DNA of 49,311 nt. Source: Methanobacterium_C sp963845285 (GTDB taxonomy: Archaea; Methanobacteriota; Methanobacteria; Methanobacteriales; Methanobacteriaceae). Numbering within the stretch: position 1 is the stretch's first letter; each line of letters opens with the position of its first letter. The notes under the pieces were generated by a model that saw only the letters and a list, made by a program, of their open reading frames with translations, searched no databases and was not told where the DNA came from. Positions 18,904-27,488 of the stretch are shown here, in pieces. Location of the stretch: the NCBI GenBank assembly GCA_963845285.1, contig CAWJRO010000012.1, forward strand, positions 1-49,311, written 5' to 3'. The position numbers and the translations under genes are program-made.

Positions 18904-19548
18904 TTAATTTCCTCCAATGAGTGTATATTTAGAGTCTTTGCCTTCCATTACAGATATAACCCTTTTAGGGTGTCTACCATTTACAACATAACATTCAGAT
19001 TTGTATTGAAGCAAAAGCTCTGGTAAAATTTCATCCACTGATGTTTCACCAAAATTTAGTAGTTTTTTTGCACTTATATTTTTTATAAGTTTCGCACCAG
19101 TTTGTGATGGATAACTTGTATATATACCATCTACATCTGTTGCTATTAAAAGTTTGGTTTTTAGAAGATGTGATATATAAAGTGATATGGAATCAGATGT
19201 AACGCTCCATGAATGTTCCAATGGATCAAGGTAGTCCATAATCATGGAAGGCAATAATACTGGAAGTTTTCCATCATCTGCGACTTTTTTAGCATCTTTT
19301 AAAGAATGGATAACCACAGCACCCTCAACTTTGTCAGCAACTAATATTCCTAAGATATCCATACAGAGTATGGCTGTTTGATGGTTTGCAGTATCTGAAA
19401 ACCGCACATCCAAATTATAATCCCTCAACTTATTTGCAAGAGCCCCACCCCCACAGATCACAAGGGTCTTAGTCCCGACAAGAGCTTGGCACAGTTTTAT
19501 GGCATCCTCTGGGAAGAGGCTTCCTCCTACCTTTACAACCCATTCCAT
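18904..19548 (-). CDS. mfnE: Methanofuran biosynthesis kinase MfnE (amino acid kinase family)
   Basis: This 214-residue member of the amino acid kinase fold phosphorylates 5-(aminomethyl)-3-furanmethanol phosphate, a step on the path to methanofuran, the first one-carbon carrier of methanogenesis. Signatures are WVVKVGGSLF at the N-terminus, VICGGGALAN (about residues 29-38), VTSDSISLYISHLLKT and the nucleotide-binding IATDVDGIYTSYP. It is shorter than acetylglutamate or aspartate kinases, as expected for MfnE. It abuts the zinc-ribbon gene directly. The specific assignment rests on resemblance and methanogen context. Confidence 0.8.
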   Translation of the reverse strand: MEWVVKVGGSLFPEDAIKLCQALVGTKTLVICGGGALANKLRDYNLDVRFSDTANHQTAILCMDILGILVADKVEGAVVIHSLKDAKKVADDGKLPVLLPSMIMDYLDPLEHSWSVTSDSISLYISHLLKTKLLIATDVDGIYTSYPSQTGAKLIKNISAKKLLNFGETSVDEILPELLLQYKSECYVVNGRHPKRVISVMEGKDSKYTLIGGN

Positions 19549-19597
19549 ATTATCATTCTTCTTAAATTAATTTTTTAAAATTAATCTTTTAATATAT

Positions 19598-19939
19598 TTA
19601 TTTTAGGAGTTTAAGATCCTGAGTTATTTTATCTATAACTTCATCTTCATCAGGACCTATTCCAATGCAGGTTATGGTTGATTTGGGAATTTCAGTATGT
19701 CCTGCATCTTGAACAAGATAATGTGGGATTTCAGAACCTTTAACCATTTCATAGACCTCAAATAGTTCCCTAAGATCGTCAACTTTAACCACAACTTTTT
19801 TCCCACCTTCCTGCTCCCATTTTTTGATTAAACTGTCATCAGCCCTAGTATATGCACCTAAACTGGCGTGACAAGCTTGCGCAGCAATTTTACCCCTGCT
19901 CATCTTGAGATCCGCTCTCATAACTATTACCTGTTTCAT
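19598..19939 (-). CDS. pth2: Peptidyl-tRNA hydrolase, archaeal type (Pth2)
   Basis: The 113-residue enzyme frees tRNA from peptidyl-tRNA lost by ribosomes. Family marks are MKQVIVMRADLKMSRGKIAAQACHAS at the start (split MKQVIVMRADLKMSRGK and IAAQACHASLGAY), VVVKVDDLREL, HYLVQDAGHTEIPKSTITCIGIGP and the C-terminal lysine-rich end. ATG 19939 is preferred over the longer frame because GGTGA lies 5 nt upstream. It is about 50 bp upstream of mfnE on the same strand, so the two probably share a transcript. Confidence 0.95.
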   Translation of the reverse strand: MKQVIVMRADLKMSRGKIAAQACHASLGAYTRADDSLIKKWEQEGGKKVVVKVDDLRELFEVYEMVKGSEIPHYLVQDAGHTEIPKSTITCIGIGPDEDEVIDKITQDLKLLK

Positions 19940-20089
19940 TTCTTTCACCAATATAAGATTTATATTATAAAATGTATTCATAGATGGATTAAAAGTTTAA
20001 TTTGTAATTTATTTAGTTTTATTGAATAAAATATAAGAGATAATACAGTTATAACGCATGATATGGTTTTAATAAATACAATTTTTATT

Positions 20090-21280
20090 TTAAATTAGTC
20101 TGGCCCCAACCCTGTCAGCGTCAAGTGCATAAACCTCTAATCCAGGAATTATAACCCTAACAACAGGTATCTGAATTTCAGGACGGGTTAGATCTACATA
20201 CAAAACATCATCAAAACCATGTTTTTCCAGAAGTTTGGAAGAATTTTCTATATCCTCTTTAAATGATTTTCCAGATCTATTTTTAATTTCTGAAAGGTCA
20301 ACTTTCTTTTCTGACTCTCCGAACCAGTGTTTGTTGATACGTTTCATTCGTTCGTATCCTGCCTTCCGCATGAAAACAGCACGAACTGTGTCCTCTCTTG
20401 TTCCATGGATTTGAGTTGCCCTACTCTGTGCTACCTCAGTAAGAGCCCTTATTGCAGCTATTTCCGGGTCAAGGTGAGTTCCAACTCCCAGTGTCAGGAG
20501 CGCCGGATCTTTAAGCACAGGGTCATCTGAAACTGCAGCCATAGTTGTAACTTTAACATCAGCCGTTAAATCCACAAGTTTCACATTAACATTTGCATCA
20601 GCGAATTTGGATAATATATTTATTATTATCTGATTTTCAGTATATTCACAACTCACTTCAGGTCTAGGCTTATGTTTAGCCTCAAAAATACTCCAGGCAT
20701 CCCTTTCTATGACTTCCATCATACCATGGAAAACAGCTTCTTCCAGATTGTTCCCGGATGCAAGACCGTTTGTATTGGACTTGAATAAATCAACACCATT
20801 TTTTGGGTTGAATGGATGGAAAACCGAGTTTGCAGGCACCATATACTCATTTTCATCCCTTAAATCCATAGCTTTCACCCATTCAAGCTCAGATGTCTCT
20901 GGATCAAATGTGGAATGTGGTAATATCAAAGATTTTGGGTTTATAGAACTTTCCATTTCATTAAAAGCCCCTGAAAAGATATTTTTTCCATCATCATCTT
21001 GAAACTCCGCTGAATATCTTTCAAACGATTCCATCATTGCAGAGGCCTTTGCCTGAGTTTTTGTAGCCCCTTTACCAGCATATATACTTACAGCACCTTC
21101 TGCAGCGGATGGGCGTATTGCAGAGTAAACAGGTATTCCCACACGGTCCAGGTGCGTTATTTCAGCTATTCGGGTAACTCCTGCAGTCTTTAGTTTACCT
21201 TCAACATTTTTTATTGTCTTATCAGGGGATATGGATCTATGTGTGCATCCAAAATATTTTATTGGGACGTCATGGAACAT
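20090..21280 (-). CDS. YcaO-domain protein, methanogenesis marker 1
   Basis: This roughly 396-residue YcaO-family enzyme is of the type conserved across methanogens. YcaO proteins use ATP to activate peptide amide bonds. In methanogens the YcaO/TfuA pair has been linked to the thioglycine in the methyl-coenzyme M reductase alpha subunit. ATP-binding segments typical of YcaO are visible: KASAMMESFERYSAE, GLASGNNLEEAVFHGMMEVIERDAW (split GLASGNNLEEAV and MMEVIERDAW) and AIRALTEVAQSRATQIHGTRED (split AIRALTEVAQ and SRATQIHGTRED). GTGAT before ATG 21280 favours that start over ATG 21304. No tfuA gene lies in the window. Confidence 0.88.
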   Translation of the reverse strand: MFHDVPIKYFGCTHRSISPDKTIKNVEGKLKTAGVTRIAEITHLDRVGIPVYSAIRPSAAEGAVSIYAGKGATKTQAKASAMMESFERYSAEFQDDDGKNIFSGAFNEMESSINPKSLILPHSTFDPETSELEWVKAMDLRDENEYMVPANSVFHPFNPKNGVDLFKSNTNGLASGNNLEEAVFHGMMEVIERDAWSIFEAKHKPRPEVSCEYTENQIIINILSKFADANVNVKLVDLTADVKVTTMAAVSDDPVLKDPALLTLGVGTHLDPEIAAIRALTEVAQSRATQIHGTREDTVRAVFMRKAGYERMKRINKHWFGESEKKVDLSEIKNRSGKSFKEDIENSSKLLEKHGFDDVLYVDLTRPEIQIPVVRVIIPGLEVYALDADRVGARLI

Positions 21281-21623
21281 TGGAATCACTTGAAATCCTT
21301 TCATTAATTTAATTTTTTTTAATTTTTTGATATATTCAATGCTGAATTATGCTTCAATAAGATGAGTTATAATATGAATTCTATAATAATTGATTCTATG
21401 ATTATTTCTATGCTTATTAACCAATTATACAATTAACTAAATTTATTACTTAATTCATTTTCATGGTTTATACTCAATAAACTTTTAGTACTTATCAAAT
21501 GTTGAGTTTTTAGGTAACTAATATTATGTTTGGTCTTTTATTTGTTTGATAGGTTATTAGAGGATGCTAAAAATAATCTTAAAATACCAAAAATTATGGG
21601 CAAATTGTAAGAAATAACTTATA

Positions 21624-21801
21624 GAGAATTTCTATTAACTTATTTACTGTTGATATTATGTTTAGAAATAGTTTTATGATATTTATTAATGAGTTAATTG
21701 AGTTATTAAATGTTAATAAAGGCTTAAATGACGTGTTCATTTATCATAATTAACTTAAATCTTTTAATATTATTAAATTTTAGAGGTTTTTAGAAATTCT
21801 C
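21624..21801 (+). mobile_element. MITE family 1, copy 3 (178 bp, subtype B)
   Basis: Perfect 11-bp terminal inverted repeats GAGAATTTCTA/TAGAAATTCTC are flanked by TATA (21620-21623 and 21802-21805). It ends 9 bp from the stop codon of the M50 peptidase gene and may supply its terminator region. The remaining 21305-21620 is AT-rich with no gene seen. Confidence 0.88.
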
Positions 21802-21810
21802 TATAGAAGT

Positions 21811-22413
21811 TTATATGGCCATGCCAAACATGGCTTTTACAGTTAAAATAAGGGCCACAACTGCCGTGATTCCCCATACAACAGGGTTCCATTTTAAAAC
21901 CTTTGCACCATCCAATATACTCACAGGTATAAGGTTAAAAAATGCTAAGAAGCTGTTAACTGCAAATCCAAATGTGGCAATCATCGTAATTAATGAAGAC
22001 GATGTTGGCACATACATCAACACCAAAAAGAACAGTGCGAGGATTATGTTTGTAAGTGGTCCTGCAATGGATATTTTCCCATTTTCTTCTTTAGATATGT
22101 AATCCCCATGAATGTAAACAGCCCCAGGAGCTGCAAATACAAATCCAAAGTAAGCCGTTATTAGTGCAAATATTAGTCCCTGCACCCACATCTTGAATTC
22201 AGCCTGGAATCCATATCTTATTGCAACAAATTTATGGGCCAGTTCATGCAGCACAAATCCAACACCCACAGTGAGGAATGTAACTGGAATTAAAGTTATT
22301 AAAGCATTTAAAGCATTTGCATCGTTTCTACCGAATAAATAAGCAAAGATGAATGCTATAACAAACATAGAAATTAATATGTCCCTGACTTCATGAGATG
22401 TGAATTTTACCAT
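21811..22413 (-). CDS. Site-2-protease-like M50 metallopeptidase
   Basis: This 200-residue polytopic membrane protein has the zinc motif HELAH (about residues 65-69, in VLHELAHKFVAIRYG) inside a hydrophobic segment. A second motif, PVSILDGAKVLKW, supplies the metal-binding Asp near the C-terminus. This is the compact archaeal S2P group, which cuts substrates within the membrane. There is no PDZ or CBS domain. GAGG lies upstream of the ATG at a rather long spacing. No anti-sigma-like substrate can be named in an archaeon. It probably stands alone between MITEs on both sides. Confidence 0.88.
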   Translation of the reverse strand: MVKFTSHEVRDILISMFVIAFIFAYLFGRNDANALNALITLIPVTFLTVGVGFVLHELAHKFVAIRYGFQAEFKMWVQGLIFALITAYFGFVFAAPGAVYIHGDYISKEENGKISIAGPLTNIILALFFLVLMYVPTSSSLITMIATFGFAVNSFLAFFNLIPVSILDGAKVLKWNPVVWGITAVVALILTVKAMFGMAI

Positions 22414-22552
22414 AATTTAAGAACCTCGTTTTTCACATATAATGATTTCCATAGTTATGACTACATTTAATAAAATGACTCCTTCAACGAACAATCAAAT
22501 TAAAATGCATTAAACTAAAATAATTTAAAAAAAATAATTTAAAACCACTAAA

Positions 22553-22659
22553 GAGGCTGTCTCATGATTATTTTTGACACATGTAATTTTGCTTATTTTT
22601 GAATTTAAAGCTTTATTTGTCCTTATTTTTTTGCAAATTTTGAACTATGAGACATCCTC
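22553..22659 (+). mobile_element. MITE family 2, copy 1 (107 bp)
   Basis: The left end GAGGCTGTCTCATGATTA and inverted right end GAGGATGTCTCATAGTT match the IS1182-type termini. Flanks are TAAA on both sides (22549-22552 and 22660-22663). It has no coding frame. It lies between the M50 gene start and the end of the histidine kinase gene. Confidence 0.88.
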
Positions 22660-22798
22660 TAAAAAGTTAAAAAACGTTACGGAAAGTTAAATTAAAGAAA
22701 ACTAAAAATTTGATATGAATAATATAAAGGATAATCTAAAATAAACCGTTGATAGTAGGTAATAACTTATTTTAAAATAATAATCTTAATAGTCTATT

Positions 22799-23938
22799 TT
22801 AAAAAGTTCTCATTAAATTTTTGTCTTTATATTCTTTTTCTTGGAATGTTATTTTAAATTTCGCCCCATTAAAGCCAGAAATTTCCATCGTGCCATCAAT
22901 TTGACCTACAAGAGTATTAATGAGTTGCATACCTAAAGTTTTAGTATTTTGAAAGTCCATATCCTCCAAAAAGCCAACACCATTGTCTGAAACTGTGAGA
23001 ATGATTTTTCCATCGATCGATGCAAATTTAACATTTATTTCACCTTCCATTCCATCAGGAAATGCATGTTTTATAGAATTAGTTACAAGCTCATTGATCA
23101 AAAGTCCACAAGGTATTGCAGTGTTTATTCCTAAAAAAACATTTTTAACGTCTGTTTTTATTTTTATATGCTCATGATCGATTACGTAAGAATGAAAAAG
23201 AGATGAGTTGAGACTTTGGACGTACTCCCCAAAATCCACCTTTGAAAAATCCTTTGATTGGTAAAGTTTCTCATGAATCATTGCCATGGATCTTACACGA
23301 TTTTGACTCTCTTTTAAAATATCATGAACTTCACTGTCCTGCACATAATTTGATTGAAGACTTAAAAGGCTGGAAATTATCTGCATGTTATTTTTAACCC
23401 TGTGATGGATTTCCTGTAGAAGTAAACTCTTCTCTTCAAGTGACGCCTTTATTTTGTCCTCCGCCTGTTTGCGTTCGGTGATGTCGCGGGCAACCATAAC
23501 CCCATATAATGCATCACTAAAATGTACAATAGTTACATTAATTTCAAATGGAATTTCACGACCATTTTTATTTTTCAATACTGCAACAACAGTTTTAGTG
23601 TCACCAAAGTCCTTTCTTTCAATCATGTTCAAAAATAATTCCTTAACATGACACAATTCAGGAGGAGCAACCAGTTCATCCATTGACATTCCCAACATTT
23701 CACTATGCAAATATCCCAACTGTTTTGAAGCTGACTCATTAACATCCACAAAGCTTCCTGATGGAATTTCTAAGAGAAAAATAGCGTCATTACTTTGATC
23801 CAGTAACGCTCTGAACCTTTCAAGCTCAGAAAGTCTCTTTTGAAGTTCAGGATAATAACTCTTCTGTATTGAAGATTCCCCAAGCCCTATGATTTTTTCA
23901 CGCAGGGACTCCCAATTTTCAGAATCACTAAAGTGCAT
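22799..23938 (-). CDS. PAS-domain sensor histidine kinase (HisKA_2 type)
   Basis: The 379-residue soluble kinase has an N-terminal helical stretch (residues 1-40) and a PAS sensory domain (about 42-160, with DAIFLLEIPSGSFVDVNESA and GVMVARDITERKQAE). Then comes a HisKA_2 dimerisation domain with phospho-acceptor HHRVKNNMQIISSLLSLQ (about 177-194). The ATPase domain has an N-box LLINELVTNSIKHAF and a G-box VSDNGVGFLED. No membrane segment is seen, so it senses inside the cell. Its first 11 nt overlap the alcohol dehydrogenase gene, implying coupled translation. No response regulator lies nearby, so its target is unknown. Confidence 0.9.
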   Translation of the reverse strand: MHFSDSENWESLREKIIGLGESSIQKSYYPELQKRLSELERFRALLDQSNDAIFLLEIPSGSFVDVNESASKQLGYLHSEMLGMSMDELVAPPELCHVKELFLNMIERKDFGDTKTVVAVLKNKNGREIPFEINVTIVHFSDALYGVMVARDITERKQAEDKIKASLEEKSLLLQEIHHRVKNNMQIISSLLSLQSNYVQDSEVHDILKESQNRVRSMAMIHEKLYQSKDFSKVDFGEYVQSLNSSLFHSYVIDHEHIKIKTDVKNVFLGINTAIPCGLLINELVTNSIKHAFPDGMEGEINVKFASIDGKIILTVSDNGVGFLEDMDFQNTKTLGMQLINTLVGQIDGTMEISGFNGAKFKITFQEKEYKDKNLMRTF

Positions 23939-25097
23939 TTTTAAAGATCTCCTCTACATCTTCTTTATTAGGTCTTCGGGGGTTTGTTACTATACATGGA
24001 TCATTCATTGCATTCTCTGCAAGTTTAGGAATATCTTTTTCACGAACTCCAACTTGTTTAAGGGTTCTATCAATTCCTGTAGATTTTTTAAGGAGTTTTA
24101 TCTCAGTAATTAGCTGGGATTTTTTTTGCTCCAGAGTAAATCCATATAATCTTAATCCCATGGCTTCACCAATCTGCTGGTATCTTTCAGGCTCTTTTGA
24201 GAAGTTGAATTCAATAACATGTTCCAATAAAAGAGCATTGCACTCACCGTGGGAAAGGTCCAACAAACCACCTAAACTATGGGCCATTGCATGAACTAAA
24301 CCCAAACTTGCATTTGAAAATGCAAGTCCAGCATTTAAACTTGCAAGCATCAATTCACTTCTGAAATGGAGATTTTTCGGATCATCTAATGTGGGTTTGA
24401 GATTTGATGTAACAAGACGGATTGCTTCCTTTGAATGCAAATCTGTTATCGGAGAACTTGCATTTGATACAAATGATTCCATAGCATGGCTAAGAGTATC
24501 GAATCCTGTGCAAACAGTCCTATGAGAACTCATGGTTGTCGTTGTAACAGGATCAATAAGGGCAACATCTGGAACAACGTTTTTACTGATCATAGCCACC
24601 TTAACATTCTGCTGCCTGTCTGAAATTATTGCAAACTGGGAAACATCTGCTGAGCTTCCTGCAGTTGTTGGAACACATATTAATGGTGGTGCAGGTATAG
24701 AAACTTTGTCAACACCTTCAAATTCACGTATATGCTTGTTGTTTGAGCTTACAATTCCAATACCCTTTGCACAGTCCATTGGACTGCCTCCACCAACGGC
24801 AATTATAACATTACAATCAGTATTGAGATAAATTTCAGCGCCTTTCATAACCTCTTCAACACAGGGGTTAGGTTTAACATCAGAATAAATTTCATATTCC
24901 AGTTTTTCATCATCCAGAACTTGGATAATGTCATTTGTCCATCCTGAAGCAGTTACACCGGGATCTGTGACAATAAGAACCTTTCGAGCACCGAAATTTC
25001 TTGCATAACGACCTGCTAAAAATCTAGCACCCGAACCAAACACGAATTCAGGGGCAACAAACTTTCGAAGCTCAAATTCACCTTTCAAAGTTATCAT
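23928..25097 (-). CDS. Iron-containing alcohol dehydrogenase
   Basis: The 389-residue group III dehydrogenase has the NAD-binding GGGSPMDCAKG (about residues 101-111). The metal ligands lie in GFDTLSHAMESF (about 196-207) and in HAMAHSLGGLLDLSHGECN (about 270-288). It should interconvert alcohols and aldehydes with NAD(P)H. Sequence alone does not give the substrate. It is encoded directly before, and overlaps, a PAS histidine kinase. Related dehydrogenases near sensor kinases (ErcA in Pseudomonas) have regulatory roles, which is a possible parallel. A MITE ends 22 bp upstream of the ATG, so its promoter region has been altered. The ribosome binding site is weak. Confidence 0.88.
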   Translation of the reverse strand: MITLKGEFELRKFVAPEFVFGSGARFLAGRYARNFGARKVLIVTDPGVTASGWTNDIIQVLDDEKLEYEIYSDVKPNPCVEEVMKGAEIYLNTDCNVIIAVGGGSPMDCAKGIGIVSSNNKHIREFEGVDKVSIPAPPLICVPTTAGSSADVSQFAIISDRQQNVKVAMISKNVVPDVALIDPVTTTTMSSHRTVCTGFDTLSHAMESFVSNASSPITDLHSKEAIRLVTSNLKPTLDDPKNLHFRSELMLASLNAGLAFSNASLGLVHAMAHSLGGLLDLSHGECNALLLEHVIEFNFSKEPERYQQIGEAMGLRLYGFTLEQKKSQLITEIKLLKKSTGIDRTLKQVGVREKDIPKLAENAMNDPCIVTNPRRPNKEDVEEIFKNAL

Positions 25098-25118
25098 CTC
25101 TTAAGGGGTTTAATTAGG

Positions 25119-25299
25119 GAGAATTTCTATTAACTTTCATTTACTGTTGATATTATGTTTGGAAATAGTTTTATGATATTTATTAACGAGTTAATTGGTT
25201 TATTAATGGCCAATAATTGTCTTAAATGGCATATTTATTTGTAATAACTAAATTATAACTTTTAATATTATTAAATTTTAGAGGTTTTTAGAAATTCTT
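25119..25299 (+). mobile_element. MITE family 1, copy 4 (181 bp, subtype A)
   Basis: The ends GAGAATTTCTA and TAGAAATTCTT differ at one terminal base. The duplication TAGG flanks it (25115-25118 and 25300-25303). It is closest in sequence to the copy at 5021. It lies just 22 bp upstream of the start codon of the minus-strand alcohol dehydrogenase. The rest of the gap up to 25762 holds only AT-rich DNA and the HIT promoter candidate. Confidence 0.88.
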
Positions 25300-25720
25300 T
25301 AGGATACAATCAAACTTTCATTGGAATCTGATTTATTTAGCTAATTCAATAATCTGTTTTTTTATTCCTACTTTTACCATTTGATTTTTCAGGAGAAAAC
25401 ATTATCCATTTTCCGTTAATAAACGTTATTTATTAATTATACAGCATAATAACCTTTTAATTAGGTTATACTAATAATATGGTAGTTAATAGTGTTTAGT
25501 TTTATCTTTTTAATCTTTTGTTTAGTCCTATTGTTTAAGACAGATTAAATTAATTTTTTTGTTATATTGATTTATTCATTAAAATATTGTTATAAACCTT
25601 ACTTCAACATTTTGAATCTTATTTACAAGTTGATGATATCTTTTATAGATGAAAAAGGGTTGTTTTATTAAAGTATTTAAAAACAGTTAGAATCAATCCA
25701 AATATAGAATTAGAAAGGAA

Positions 25721-25728
25721 TTTATAAA
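25721..25728 (+). promoter_or_regulatory. TATA box candidate for the HIT-domain gene
   Basis: TTTATAAA, preceded by the purine-rich AAAGGAA that could act as a BRE, lies about 40 nt upstream of ATG 25763. Initiation about 25 nt downstream would leave a short leader. The fit to archaeal promoters is good but untested. Confidence 0.4.
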
Positions 25729-25762
25729 GTTTAAATCATATAATAAAAACGGAAATGGATAA

Positions 25763-26227
25763 ATGATCAATATGACAATAAAATGTGAATACTGCCAGAT
25801 AAGTGGAGGATATGGTGATATAATCCATCAAACAAATTATTGGATGATATTCCTCGCCCCCAGCCAAAGGTACCTTGGAACCTGTGTTGTTGCCCTCCAG
25901 AGACACTGTAAAAATTTATCAGAACTTAAAGAGCAAGAATGGACCGATTTTGGAGTTATAGTGAATAAATTAGAAAATGCTTTGGACAAATCATTCCAAC
26001 CAGACCTTTACAACTGGAGTTGTTTTAAAAATGCCACCTTCAGAGATCAAAACCCCAATCCAGAAGTTCACTGGCATTTCATACCTCGATATAAAGAGGA
26101 TGTTGAGTTCGCTGATACAATATTTGAAGACCCTGATTTTGGACATATCCCCCAACCAATAGAAAAAAAAGTATCTAAAGGCGTTATGAAAGAAATTATG
26201 GCAAAAATTAAAGCGAATTTAAACTAA
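25763..26227 (+). CDS. HIT-domain protein
   Basis: The 154-residue histidine-triad protein has the nucleotide-hydrolase motif VHWHFIPRY (about residues 112-120), a slightly degenerate HxHxH in which the third histidine is replaced. CEYC at residues 8-11 may bind zinc with other residues, as in some HIT proteins. The fold begins with the usual FLAPSQRYLGTCVVALQRHC strand-helix region. Known members hydrolyse nucleotide conjugates or transfer nucleotidyl groups; the substrate here is unknown. The missing third His could weaken or change activity. Confidence 0.78.
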   Translation: MINMTIKCEYCQISGGYGDIIHQTNYWMIFLAPSQRYLGTCVVALQRHCKNLSELKEQEWTDFGVIVNKLENALDKSFQPDLYNWSCFKNATFRDQNPNPEVHWHFIPRYKEDVEFADTIFEDPDFGHIPQPIEKKVSKGVMKEIMAKIKANLN

Positions 26228-26363
26228 TAAATGTTGGATCCTAATTAATTAAAATAACAATTTTTAAAATTGGATAACCATTAATAAATCTTCTAAAAAA
26301 ATTAAATATTCATTTAAATACTTAATATCCTCATTCAAAGAGAGCTATTCAAGGAGAGATCAT

Positions 26364-27365
26364 ATGATTAACACTAGAATTGAAGGAATAATCAAAAGGA
26401 TGGACCAAAAAAAATTAGACTCAATTATAGCACTAAAACCTGAGAATATAAGTTATATAACTGGTTTTAAACCTTCAGGTTTTTCTGTATTAATATTAAA
26501 AGATGAACCTGTATTATTCACATCTAAATTAGATATTGAAGATGCATCAGAAGTTTCAGGTGTTCGAGTTGAAGCATTTACATCAATAGATGATATTAAA
26601 AAAAAAATAGATGGGAAAGTAGGAATAGAAAGTTCAATGCCTGTTGGAACTTATAAAAAACTTTTAAATGATTATAAAACTGAAATAACAGATGTTATAG
26701 AAAAATCAAGAATCATCAAGTCAAAAGAAGAAGTTGAAAACATTGTAAGTGCACTTCGAATAGCTGAAAGCTCAATAATGGACGTTGAATTTTCAGGAAC
26801 TGAGAATGAAGTTGCTGCAAAACTTGAGTACAATATGAGGATTAAAGGATCCAGCAAACCCTCATTCGAAACCATAGTAGCCTCTGGTAAAAGATCAAGC
26901 ATTCCACATGCGCAGGTAACAACCAAACCATTGGAAAGTCCAGTTGTTATTGATTGGGGTGCAGTTTACAACAACTATTCATCCGACGCCACAAGAACCA
27001 TTATTGAAACAGAAAAACAAGAAGAAATATTCCAAATAGTGTTGGAAGCTCAGGAACATGCAATAAAAGCAATAAAACCAGATGTAAATGCATCTTACGT
27101 TGATAAAGTTGCAAGAGATGTTATCACAGAATATGGGTATGGTGATTCATACATACACTCAACAGGCCATGGTTTGGGTATTGAAGTCCATGAAGAACCT
27201 TCGTTATCTATTAAAAGTGAAGATATACTTAAAAATGGTATGGTTGTCACAGTAGAACCAGGAATTTACCTTGAAGGCAAATTTGGTGTACGGATTGAAG
27301 ACGTTGTTCTGGTGCAAAATGGTGCAAAAGTTTTAAGCAAAGTTAAGAAAAGGTTTAGTTTCTAA
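26364..27365 (+). CDS. M24-family aminopeptidase (Xaa-Pro dipeptidase-like)
   Basis: The 333-residue metallopeptidase has an N-terminal creatinase-type domain (about residues 1-115) and a C-terminal pita-bread domain. The five metal ligands are all visible: Asp in VVIDWGA, Asp in SSDATRT, His in HSTGHGLGIEVHEEP (about 265-279), Glu in VEPGIY and Glu in RIEDVV. It should remove N-terminal residues before proline or cut Xaa-Pro dipeptides in the cytoplasm. GGAGAG lies 7 nt before the ATG. It is not clearly in an operon, since the next gene starts about 120 bp on. Confidence 0.92.
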   Translation: MINTRIEGIIKRMDQKKLDSIIALKPENISYITGFKPSGFSVLILKDEPVLFTSKLDIEDASEVSGVRVEAFTSIDDIKKKIDGKVGIESSMPVGTYKKLLNDYKTEITDVIEKSRIIKSKEEVENIVSALRIAESSIMDVEFSGTENEVAAKLEYNMRIKGSSKPSFETIVASGKRSSIPHAQVTTKPLESPVVIDWGAVYNNYSSDATRTIIETEKQEEIFQIVLEAQEHAIKAIKPDVNASYVDKVARDVITEYGYGDSYIHSTGHGLGIEVHEEPSLSIKSEDILKNGMVVTVEPGIYLEGKFGVRIEDVVLVQNGAKVLSKVKKRFSF

Positions 27366-27488
27366 ACAATTGTTACTCCATTTTGTTTTGGTTCTAAAAA
27401 TTTAAATCAAATTTCAGCAAAAATAGAAAGTATTAAACCATGTATATTAATATATTAAAAAATAGTAGAATATAAATTAGGTGAAAAA

